A stretch of DNA of 64,000 nt from Micractinium sp. NFX-FRZ (taxonomy: Eukaryota > Chlorophyta > Trebouxiophyceae > Chlorellales > Chlorellaceae): contig JAPTJF010000023.1 in the NCBI GenBank assembly GCA_029339195.1, forward strand, positions 1 to 64,000, written 5' to 3'. The notes beneath the pieces were generated by a model. It did not search any database, was not told the origin of the DNA, and saw only the letters and a program-made list of their open reading frames with translations. Positions 22,397 through 32,516 of the stretch are shown here, one piece after another. Position 1 is the stretch's first letter. Each line of letters begins with the position of its first letter. The position numbers were made by a program, and so were the translations under genes.

Positions 22397-25300
22397 ATGC
22401 CCAGGCGCAAGAGCGAGCCTCGTCGAATGGTGCAGCACGATGCGGCCGCTGCGGAGCCTGAGGCAGGCCCAACACAGGGTCGTGAGGGCGGCAGCCATGC
22501 TGACGGTGTGCGGAGCTCGACAGTACGGCGGCCGGCAGAGGAAGCGAGGCAGGGCGGCACGGAGCGCCCGGCGCTGGCAGGGGTCGTCAGGCCAGGCGGC
22601 CTGCAGGAGGAGGGCAGGCAGCCGTGGCTGGGCGGGCGGTATGCTCGAAAGAGTGCGCCTTCATACTTGAACAGCAGTTCCAGTACAGATAGCACGGCTA
22701 GCTACAGCGACAGCGATGGCAGGCTCAGCAGCGGGATCAGGAGCAGCAGCGGCAGCAGGGGCACGCCGACAGTGGCTGCCGTGCAGCCTGACGCAGCACC
22801 GGAAGGCCGAGCAGTCGCAGCGGTGAGCAACCGTCCTGCACCTGCTGAGATGCATTCGGGGCAGCAGTCAGCAGCAGCAGCAGCGGCGGCAGGGCGGGGC
22901 GGCCCGGGGCGCCAACCTCTCGCAGGGGTCGTGACGCTGGGCGGCTTGCAGGAGGAGGGCAGCACGCAGCCGTGGCTGGGCGGGCGGTATGCTCGGAAGA
23001 GTGCGCCCCCAAACATGGTCCAGACTGCCAGAGCACAGGGCACAGGCAGCACCAGCAGGCGGCGCCGCGGCGGTAAGAAGCGCGCACAGTCGGGGGCTGC
23101 ATCGCAGCCTGCCACGGCTGCAGCTGCGGCTGCGGTGCCTGCCGCTGCAACGCCGCCAGCAGATGCAGCAGCTGCAGAGCCGCTTTTGAAAAAGGAGACG
23201 GTGCTGCTGCTGCGCATGCTGACCTGCTGGTGCTGCATGGAGACGTCGCACGGCGCGCCCCGCTGCTTCGACACGCCGGCAGCGCTGACGCAGCACGCGC
23301 TGGCCAAGCACTCAAAAGACATGCCTGCCTGCGACCCTTTCTGGCGGTGAGCAGCAGCCTTCTGTGCCAGGGATGAAGCCCCAGTGCTTGCAGCTGGCTG
23401 CTGCCCTGTCACCCTTCTCCTGCCCCTCGCCCCTCTGGCTGCGAACCGTCGCCCACCCTGCTCACCCCTCACCCCTCCCTGCCCCTTTGTCCTGCACTCC
23501 CTTGTGGCCGCCCCTGCTGACCCGCCCGCAGCGTCTGCCTAGTCTGCGACAAGAAGTTCTCCACCCCTCAGTGGCGCAACAAGCACGTGGTGGAGGCCCA
23601 CATGCCGCACGGCTTCCTGGCGGCAGCAGCGCCCGGGGCACACGCAGCAGGCACGGCAGCAGGCACAGCAGCAGGCACAGCAGCAGGCGCAGCAACGGCC
23701 GCAGCCCCCGGAGCGCACGCAGCAGGCCCAGCAGGCCCAGCAGGCGCAGCAGGCCCAGCATCTTCAGAGGACGGGGAGTCGGAGGCCAAGGCGCCGGCAG
23801 CAGAGCGATTTGCGCCCGGAGGCGGCTCTGCAGGTGCGGGCGGCTGCAGGTGTCTGCTTGCCTGCCTGCCTGCCCGCCCTGCCGTAGCGGACACCTCACC
23901 TGCTGCTACACCTGCCTTGAGCACGACCGCCTTCTTGGCGCTGTCCATGTTTCCTTCAACCACTTCCGCACCTCTGTCCGCGGCAGACACTGCGGACGCG
24001 GCCCATCTGCCATTGCAGCTCTGCACCTGCCCGCCGGATGCTGCCATTGTTTTCTTTACCCATGCCCCGCTTCTCCCTCCTCCACCCCGCGGTCTCCTCC
24101 AGCAGACATTGTGGACTTGGCCACCTGCTACAGCTGCCACGACCGGGACGACTACCCAGAGTTTGACACCCCCTTTGACCTGCGGGCCCACCTGCGCTCC
24201 GAGGGCTGCTGCCCCGAGCAGGTGGGGCGGCAGGCAATGCGCAGCTGGGGCATCCCCTTTCCATGCTGCACCTGCTGGCTGCAAATTTGCCCGCTTGCCT
24301 GCCCACCTGCTTGCTTGACGCGCGCCGCCCCACCCACTTGCCTGTCCGCGTGCGTGCCCGCTTGCACGCCGCCCTGCCTGCACGTCGGCCCCCTGTCTGG
24401 GTCCCAGGAAGGCTTGGCTAGCTTGCAAGCCCACGAGGTGACTAACCAATCCCTTTCCTTCCCCCCGCCAACACTCCTGCTGCAGCTGGCCTGGCTGGAG
24501 GCGCTGCGCCAGTGCCCCGAGTGCGCCCACCGGTTTGTGAATGGCGGCGCACTGCTGCGGCACGTGGGGGCCAAGCACATCCGGGAGCTGCAGGAGCTGG
24601 AGGACGCATTTGACAAGCGAGTTATATGTTGTCACGGATGTAGGGTTGTGAGGGTGCTCGGGTGAGGCTTTCAACTAGTTCTTATAGGTGGGCGGCAAGC
24701 ACACATCGGGCAGCTGACGGAGCTGGAGGATGCACTTGACGCTGCAAGCCTGGCTGGCCGATTGAGCGGCTGAGTGGTCCGTGCCCCTCCTCCCCTCTGC
24801 GCCCGCTTGCCCCCCTTGTTGTGCAGCTGGGCCCTCGGCTCTGACTTTTGCACGGATGATGACGATGGTTATGACGACGATTCTGATGGCTACGACTTTC
24901 CAATTGGGGGCCTCGAGGCGCACACAAGGTTGGCAGCCCAGCTAGGCGGCGGCGTCATGCGCAGCGGGCACAGCGGCGCCAGCGGCACGTACGCAGCGGG
25001 CGGCAGTGGCGGCGGTGCTGACGCGGGCAGCGCTGCTGCTGCTGCTGCTGCTGCTGCTGCCGCTGGTGATGATGATGAGGATGATAGCGACGGCGAGCTG
25101 GCTCAGCGCATGCGCAACTGCGGGTTCACTGACAGCGAGGCGTGGGAGCTGGCCTGCCAGGGGGTCAAGTTTTACGACGACGACGCGTGGGAGGGTGAGT
25201 GCAGAGGGGGGTGGCGCGTGCTGCTCAGCCTGCCTGCCTGCCTGCCTGCTGTTGGCGATTGGGTTGCATTAGGGTCGGCAGCGCAGTGCGCAGCAGTTTT

Positions 25301-25447
25301 GGGAGAGCGTGTGCCCTGCCTGCTGGTCGCTCTATCAAAGTGTGAGGCTGCCACTCCTCACGGCTGCCTGGCACATCAGCAGCGGCTGCTCCATTCCCAC
25401 CCCTGTTGCCTGCAGTCCTGAATGCGCTCAACGATTACAGCGACTGA
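22397..25447 (+). CDS. C2H2-type zinc-finger protein with duplicated 30-residue motif, 647 aa
   Basis: Exons 22397-23346, 23532-23833, 24106-24221, 24486-24661, 24827-25194 and 25416-25447 join in phase. There are four Cys/His clusters: C277/C280 with H300/H305 (long linker); C319-x2-C322...H335-x4-H340 (classical); a Cys-rich unit starting C425-x2-C428; and C466-x2-C469-x12-H482-x4-H487 (classical). This arrangement resembles dispersed-finger RNA- or ribosome-biogenesis proteins rather than tandem-finger transcription factors. Residues ~58-90 and ~175-206 carry a near-identical motif (GGLQEEG..QPWLGGRYARKSAP). After the fingers come acidic runs (DDDDGYDDDSDGYD, DDDEDDSDGE) and polyAla. The target is unknown. 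Intron 4 contains a partial copy of the end of exon 4. The downstream 25448-25640 region is a CAG-rich 3' UTR. Confidence 0.75.
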
Positions 25448-25877
25448 GCACTGGGGTGGAAGCAGCAGCAGCAGAAGGCGCACCGCAGCAGCCACAGCAG
25501 CACCACCACAGCGGGCACAGCAACTGCAGCAGCAGCACCCACAGCAGGCGCAGCAGCAGGCACACCACAGCAGGCGCAGCAGCTGCAGGAGCGGCGCCAC
25601 AGCAGGCACAGCAGCTGCAGCAGCGGCGCCACAGCGGGCGCAACTGCCTTGCATGACTGCACTGTGCTTGTATGCCCACACTGTAAATGATAGGTAATAC
25701 CTTGGACATCCATGGGGCCGCGCTGTTGAGTGGTGTTGCACCCCTGCTTACATTACATATGCACAGCTGCATGACACATACTGGGAGTGCAGCAGCTTAC
25801 AACCCAACCGCTCAGCTGCATAGCGCGCCATTGCTTGCTATTTGCGCCAGCCTGCTGGGCCTGGTCACGTCAGCGCC
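25448..25877. other. Convergent 3' UTRs; CAG/CAC-rich repeat tract; TGTAA
   Basis: 25455-25640 is a degenerate CAG/CAC trinucleotide tract that would read as Gln/His/Ala in any frame but follows the zinc-finger stop codon, so it is 3' UTR. TGTAA at 25682-25686 is the likely poly(A) signal. The convergent FHA gene ends at 25878. Confidence 0.5.
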
Positions 25878-28800
25878 TCACAGCCAGCCAGCACCGCCCG
25901 AGGCAGCTGCTGAGCGGCTGTCCTGCTGCGGCTCGCTCTCAGGAACGTGCGCCGCCTTGCCAACCGACTGGAGGCCCTCATTCTGGGTGCCTGCTGGGAG
26001 GGGCAGGGGCGGGGCAGGGGCCAGTCAGGCGGGGGCATGAGGGGCAGCAGGCATGGCGATGAGAAAGGTGGGGATGCACGGGCGACTCAGCAGGCAGAGA
26101 TGCAAGGAGGCGGCATAGCAATCACCTGCCCTGCATGTACGCAAGGCAGCCAAGGCAGCCGCGGCAGGCAAGCAGGGCAGGCAGGCAGGCAGGCGGTCCC
26201 GACTGCCCACCTGCGGCGTTGCTCTGGCTGGCGTCGTTCTCATGGCCCACCATGGTCGCCGTGCCCTTCTCAGCGGCAACCTGCCCCGGCGCCTCTTCCG
26301 CACCCGCAGGCTCTGCCGCCTGCTGCTGCTCCTCAGCTCCCTCCTCCTCCTCCTCCTCCTCCTCCCCCTCAGATTCCTCCTCCTCCTCAGATTCCTGCTC
26401 AACCTCCTCCTCCTCCTCTGCTACCCCCGCTGCCCCCTGCTGCTCAGGTTTCTCCAAGTTCTCCACCTCATCCAAACCATCGTCACCACCCAAGGCTGTC
26501 AGCTGCCTGCTGCCCGCCCCCGCCGGCGTCGCCGCAGCCGCAGGGACAGCCGCCTCTGGCTCGCCCTCCCCTGGCGACAGCCACGCCGCCGCTGGGCCTT
26601 CATCCTCTGCATCGGTGTCCTCCTCTCCTGGCGCCTCCACGCCGCCCTTGCCTCCGCCAACTGCAGCAGCAGCAGCAGCAGCAGCATCGCCGTCGGCGCC
26701 CTCGTCAGCATCGTCGCCAAAGCCAATAAAGTCATCCGACATTTGAACCGCTGGCAGCGGCTGCACCCCCTGCACTTCTGCCGCCACGGCAGCCGCCCGC
26801 CTGGCGCCAGCGTCGCCGCCCGCCTGCCCCACCTCCTCCACCTCAGGCTGCACTGCCACCTCAGCGGCTGCTGCCACCTCAGGGCCAACTGCCAGCTCAC
26901 CCTCCTCCTCATACTCGCCTTCCATGTCCTCTGTGCCCACCATAGCAGCCGCTGCTGCCGCTGCGGCTGCTGCAGCCGCTTCAGCCGCCTCCTCAACAGC
27001 CTCTGCTGCCAGCTGCTGCTCTGCCTCTGATCCTGCCAAAACCACAGGCAGGGGCGCGCCCCCGCCTGCCGCCTCCACCTCCGCCTCCTCCGCCGCTGCC
27101 GGCGCCGGCGTGGAGGCGGCCCCACTGCCCTGCCCCTGATCCTGGGTCCCTGGCGGCGCCTCTGCCGCCTCTGCCGCCTCCACGGCTGCCACGGCTGCCT
27201 CCACCGCTGCCTCGGCCACGGCGGCAGCCACGGCGGTGCCACCTGGCGCCTCCTCCGTCTCTGCCGCTTCCGCCATCTCAATATCCAGCTCCTCCTCCTC
27301 CTCCTCCTCCTGGCCCTCCTCCTCATCATTATCATCATCATCCCTGCTGGGCTGCTGCGGCATCTGCTCACTCGGCTCCACCTCCTGCCCATCCTCCGCC
27401 ATCCCCTCCGCCAGCTCAGCTGCTTCCAGCGCTGCAGCCTCCAAATACTCCTCCTCCTCCGCCGCCTCTTCCTGCATCCTCTCATCCTCCTCCGCCGCTC
27501 CTGCTGTGGGGGGAAGCGCCGCGCCACCCAGCTGCGCCGCCTGCTGAGCCTCCCGCCCAGCGCTGCCCAGCCCTGCCGCCGAAGCAGCAGCAGCAGCAGC
27601 AGCTGCCGCGGCTGGCGCTGTCGTAGGCACAAACGGCATCAGCGGGCTGGGCAGCCCCAGGCCGGGCAGCAGCATCGCCTGGGTTTCCTCCAAAGGGAGC
27701 CCCAGCGGGGTGTGCCCTGCCGCGCCCGCCTCCTGCTGCTGCTGCTGGTGGTGCTCCTGGTAGGGTGGTGGCTGCATCGTGGCGGTGCCGGCGCAGCTGC
27801 TGTTGGCCTCCAGCTTGGCGCAGATCTGGGTGCACTGCTGCGCCTGCTCTGCCATGATGTGGTCGGCCTCCGCCTTGGCCTGCGGGGGTGGGGGTGGGGC
27901 AGTGTGTTGTGTGCAGATGAGGGCAGGTAGGGCACAGATCTGGGTGCACTGCTGCGCCTTGATGTGGTCGGCCTCCGGCTTGGCCTGCATGTGGGTGGGA
28001 AGAGGCAGATATTTTGACAAGTAAGGTAGCTTAGAGCTAAGCAGCTTCAAAGCTAAAGCTACTTCAAGTGGGATGGGGGTAAGTTGGGGTAGGTAAGGGC
28101 CCCGTGGCATGGCGGGCAGTTGGGGTGCAGGTTGCAGGGGCAAGGATGGGGGCAGAGGCGGGGAAGGGAGGGGAGGTTGGGCGGGGTGGGGCGGGGCTGG
28201 CTGGGTGCATGGCAGGACGGCGGTGGCCACTGGGTGCCATGCAGCCACAGGGCATGCAGGCACCCCACTCACCCATCCCCACCAGCTCCAGCTCCGCGAC
28301 AGAGGCCCTGCCGTGCACCCCTGCCACACCCACCACAACATGACATGCACGCAACACACACACTCCCAGATCAGGCCACTCGACCCAGCACTGCAACAGC
28401 GGCCCTCCTTGGCTCACAAGCGCCCACACACGCACAACCCCCAACCACACAGGAAGTGCAACAGACACCCCCCAGCCCAGCCCAGCCCACCTGCTCCAGC
28501 TCGGCAAAGGCGGCGCTCATGCGCTCGTTGGCCGCCAGGCTGCGTGCGTTGTTCATCTGCAGCGCTGCCAGGCAGCCGTCAATCATGAGGCGGTCGTTCT
28601 GCGGGCGGGGCAAGGGAAGCAGGGCAGGTGATGGGCAGGGCTGGAGGGCTGGGCAGCAGGGCAGGTGACGGGCAGTTCTGGAGGGCAGGGCAGTGCAGTC
28701 GAGCAGAGCAGGTGAGGGAGGTGAGGACAGGGACAGATGGGGGCGCCCAAGGCAGCCATCTGTCGCCAGTCGGGCGCTCTGTGGGGGTTTCAGGCGGAAG

Positions 28801-31800
28801 GAAGGGTGGCAGGGGAGAAGCGGGGAGGGGGTGCGAATTGACCTGCGGCGGAAAGGGGCGCAGGGAAGGGGCCCGAACTGGGGGGGGCGCTGCCAGCAGA
28901 AGTGGCACACCAAAGGACGGGCAGGAGGCAGGCAAGCAGGCAGGGGTTGACCTGACCAACCAGCGGCGCTATTGCAATCACCCACCGCCTGCTGGCTCCT
29001 GTCGCCCACCAGCCCAGTCCACCGGCTGGCACCTACCGCCCGCAGGCGGAGGGGTGGGCAGAGCAGCAGCCCCAGCCAGCCCACCTGCATGCGCCGTTCC
29101 CGTAGCTCGAGTGAGGCGATCTGCTGCTGCGCCGCCTCCGCCGCCTCCTGAGCCTCGCGCAGCTGCCCCTCCAGCGCCTGCCGCGCCTCCTGCTCGTGCC
29201 GCAGCTGCTGCTGCAGGCTGTCCAGGTTTTCCAGCTGCAGAGGAGGGGGGCCGACGTCGACAGCACGTAGAAAACCGTGGCGTGTTAAAACTGGAGAGTC
29301 AACGTCGACAGACGTGTAGCGTGGCAGCGCAGGGCCGGGCGGGGCGACGGGCTACCCGAGAGTGCCGACCCATCACAGTGCCGTGCTGGCAGGGGCCAGG
29401 CAGCATGGCTTCAACAAAGCGCTGGGGTGCGGGCCAACCTGCGGACCACCACAACAGCTGCCCCCCTTGCCCACCTGGCCTCCCTTGTGCTCCAGCGCCG
29501 CCTGCGCCGCCTCCAGCTGCCCCGCCAGCTCCCCCGCCCGCCGCTCCGCCTCCTCCCGCCCCGCCTTTGCCAGCTCAGCCTCCCGCCTGGCGGACGCCAC
29601 CTCGGACGCCGACCCTGCCGCCGCCTCCTCAGCCACGGCACGCGCCCTCGCCAGCTGCACTTCCAGCGCTGCAGCACGGGCCTCTGCTCCCTCGCGCCGC
29701 GCGCGCTCCTCGGCTGCTGCTGTGGCGGCGGCGGCGGCCTCTGCCTCACGTGCCCCGGCCGCCTTGTGGGCCCCCTCCAGTTTGATTCTCAGGGAGGCCT
29801 CTCGAGAGCGCGCCTTTGTGACCTCTGCCTCGGCCTCACGCTGCGCCGCCTGCGCTGCCTTGACCTGCACAGCAGGGAGGCGGTCGGGCGGGCGGGGGGG
29901 TGGAAGACAGGGGCGGCGGGGGTGAGCGGAGGGCGGGGCGGGCTGGGGGAGGCAAAGGGTGGCGGCAGCGGACCAGAGGACCAACATGTGCTGCGCACGA
30001 CATGCACAATGCGCACGACAGGGGGTGCTGCAGCGAAGAGAGCACAGGCCTGCAGCCCAGTATCACACTTACGTTCCACAGCATGCCGCCTGCCCTGCAC
30101 CCTCAATCGCTACCCCAGCCCTCCGCCCCCCCCCCCCTTGCCGTCCGCCTTGCCGCCGCCCCGCCCCACGCTGGCGCCACCACCTCATCCCACCCCGCCC
30201 TGCCCCTATTCCACCCACCTTCTCTGCTGCCTCTGCCACTGCCGCCTGCTCCGCTTTCTTCCCCGCTTCCCTCACTCCCCGCAGCTCTTTCTCCAGCTGG
30301 GCCCTGGCCGTCTTTTCGTCCTTGAGTTCCCGCAGCAGGCGCTGCAGGGGCAGGGGGTGGATGTGCCACGTGGGTCAGCGTGGCAGGGCAAACGAGGTGG
30401 CAACAGGTGGTGCAGCAGGCGGCGCCCAGGCAGTCGTCCCCCCGATCAGAGCACCCCCACCGCCTGCCCACCTCATTAAAGTCATTCTGGTTGAACAGAG
30501 CACCCAGGTTGGCGGCACCGCCAGCGGGCGCGCCACCGCCGTTGGCCTCCCTGCCGTCAACAACCCCGGCAGGCGACGTCGCCGGCGCGCCGCCGGCGGC
30601 AGGCACGGCCGTGCGGCTGCGCTTGCTGGCGGTAGCGTGCGCGTCGGCGGCACCGCTGCCGCCTCCGCCCTCGCCGCCGCTGGGCTGCTTGCGCTTTGGG
30701 GTGAGCACCGCGCCGGTGAGGCTGGCCGCCGCAGCTGCAGGCGCAGGCGACTGCTGTGCTGCGCTGGTCACTTCCTGAGGGGGGTCCTCAATTAGCCGCA
30801 GCACATACCTGCACCCAATTCACAAAGAGGAGCAGCTGGACGTTGCTACGTGCTGCTGCTGTAAGCAGCCAGCGCTGGGCAGGCACTATGTTGCCAGCTC
30901 ACCACGTGCGTTGACACCCACATGTGGCGCTGTGCAGTACATGGCGTGCCTCGCACTGCGCTCTGAGTGCTCTGCTCGTTGTTTCGAGGGATGCTCACCT
31001 CCTCCTGCCTCCTCTCAACACCCCTGCCCTCCGCTCCTGCATTCTGTGCCGTGTCCCCTCCCCTCCCGTCCCATCCTTCCCCACCCCTGCACTCACTCCA
31101 TGTGGTTGCTGGGAGCCTTGGCATCAGCCACCGAAAACTGCAGCCGGTCGTTCACCCGCAGGAGCGCCTCGTTGCCCTTGCCAACCTGTGCCAGGGGCAT
31201 GAACAGAGCAGTGGGGCACGTGGGCGGCAGCCGGCACATGGAGGCCAAGGGGGAAGGGGATGGTTGGAGGGCAGGTGGGCAGTATCGGTTTGCCTCCCAG
31301 GCAGAGAGATCCAGCACTGGGCAGACAACAGCCACTGGCAGATGAACCAGGCAGCCGCTCGGCCCCGCTGCAGACCGGCGGCGTGCGCCCTGGCCTTGCA
31401 CACGGCATGCAGCAGTCATAGGCCTGCCGGGCATGAAATGCAACGCCGGGGTGGGGTCTTGCCCGGGCCGGCCAAGCTAGCGTCCCCCTCACCTTGGCAC
31501 CGTTCACGAAAGTGCCATTGGTTGAGGTGTCCTTCACTATCCAGGCTTCCTGCAGTTGGGGCAGGGCGTAGTGTGCAGGGCAGGCAGGCTGGCTACAGGC
31601 GGAGCAACAGCCGGGAGTGGCGGGCAAACAACACCGTCACCGGAGGCCTGCATTCCCCCGCCCACAGCGCTTCCGGCCAACTCCGGCCCCTGGACGCACC
31701 TTGGTTGCGTCATAGCGCAGCTCGGCATGCCGGGTGGAGATCTGAATCCAGTCGGCTGGCAGCTTCACTTGGCTGTCTGGCGCGCGCCCCACTTTGGTGG

Positions 31801-31897
31801 GGCGGTCGGTGGGCAGCACCAGGTCGCTGCCGCCGCCCTCGCCGCCGCAGAAGGCGAGCGCCTTGTCGCTGAGCGCGACGAGGCGGAAGTGGGGCAT
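25878..31897 (-). CDS. FHA-domain protein with coiled coil and acidic tail, 1078 aa
   Basis: Exons, minus strand: 31700-31897, 31493-31549, 31097-31185, 30472-30808, 30219-30341, 29475-29864, 29085-29234, 28491-28598, 26211-27879, 25878-25993. All are in phase. The N-terminal forkhead-associated domain (~1-125), which binds phosphothreonine, has all key residues: KVGRAPDS, the STRHAEL loop, and DTSTNGTFVNG. A nuclear-looking basic stretch follows (TPKRKQPS, SKRSR). Residues ~240-500 are a long coiled coil (ELEKELRGVREAGKK, HEQEARQALEGQLREAQE). The last ~500 residues are polyAla and very acidic (EEEEEE runs, DDDDNDEEEG) with a conserved-looking SDDFIGFGDDADEG. This fits a nuclear phosphopeptide-binding scaffold; partners are unknown. 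It is head-to-head with TMX2. An intronic copy of the exon 9 start lies at 27932-27990. Confidence 0.8.
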
Positions 31898-32516
31898 GGC
31901 GCCCGCTGCCCTGTCCGCGCAGGGCCGGTGTGCGAGCCGGGAGGCAGAGGTGCGCAGCTGGAGAGTGTGCAGCTGTGTTGCTCAAAGCTTCGGCACCCGC
32001 GATCGATGCTCTGTCTTGCTCCAGCAATGGTGGGGGCCTTCAAAGGAGCCGCAAAACTCAAAGACAGGCGCGCCTGCTTTGGCTGCTGTGCTGGGCGTGC
32101 TGGGAAAGCACTGCGAGCGCGAATATGAGCAAATAGACGGTTGGCACGACTGCCGGCCGGACGCCCAATAGGTGAGAAGTGGGGGAGGTGCCCAGGGTGT
32201 CACCTCGGTCGGGACCATCACCGAACCCTGGCGCTGCAGCTCCTTGGCTGCTGCTCGGGTCCCCCGACTGCCTCACCCAGTCTACATGGCAAGATCCCAT
32301 GTGCCGATGAGGGCCCAGCGGCAGGGGCGGCTGCAGAGGGCGCAGTGGCGGCAGCGGCGGCGCGGCCATGTCGTGTACCCCTCGCCAACCTTGTGCTCAC
32401 CTCGCATTTGCTCCTGGCCTTTGTACCTGCCCGCTGTGATGCAGCAAGACTCGTCACACAGTGCCGCCCAGGCACGTACTTTAGGCACCTCTACGGAGCC
32501 CCGAAGGTCGAGCCGC
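31898..32516. promoter_or_regulatory. Shared divergent promoter FHA gene/TMX2
   Basis: These 619 bp lie between opposite start codons. No known motif is recognised. The ORFs here lack domains. Confidence 0.4.

Noticed and set aside
25455..25640. CAG/CAC tract as a CRISPR-like or satellite array
   Set aside because: It is a degenerate trinucleotide tract in a eukaryotic 3' UTR with no regular spacers.
26242..27547. Long plus-strand ORFs rich in Leu/Arg or Ser opposite the FHA gene tail
   Set aside because: They are antisense shadows of the polyGlu/polyAla coding exon, with no splice or domain support.
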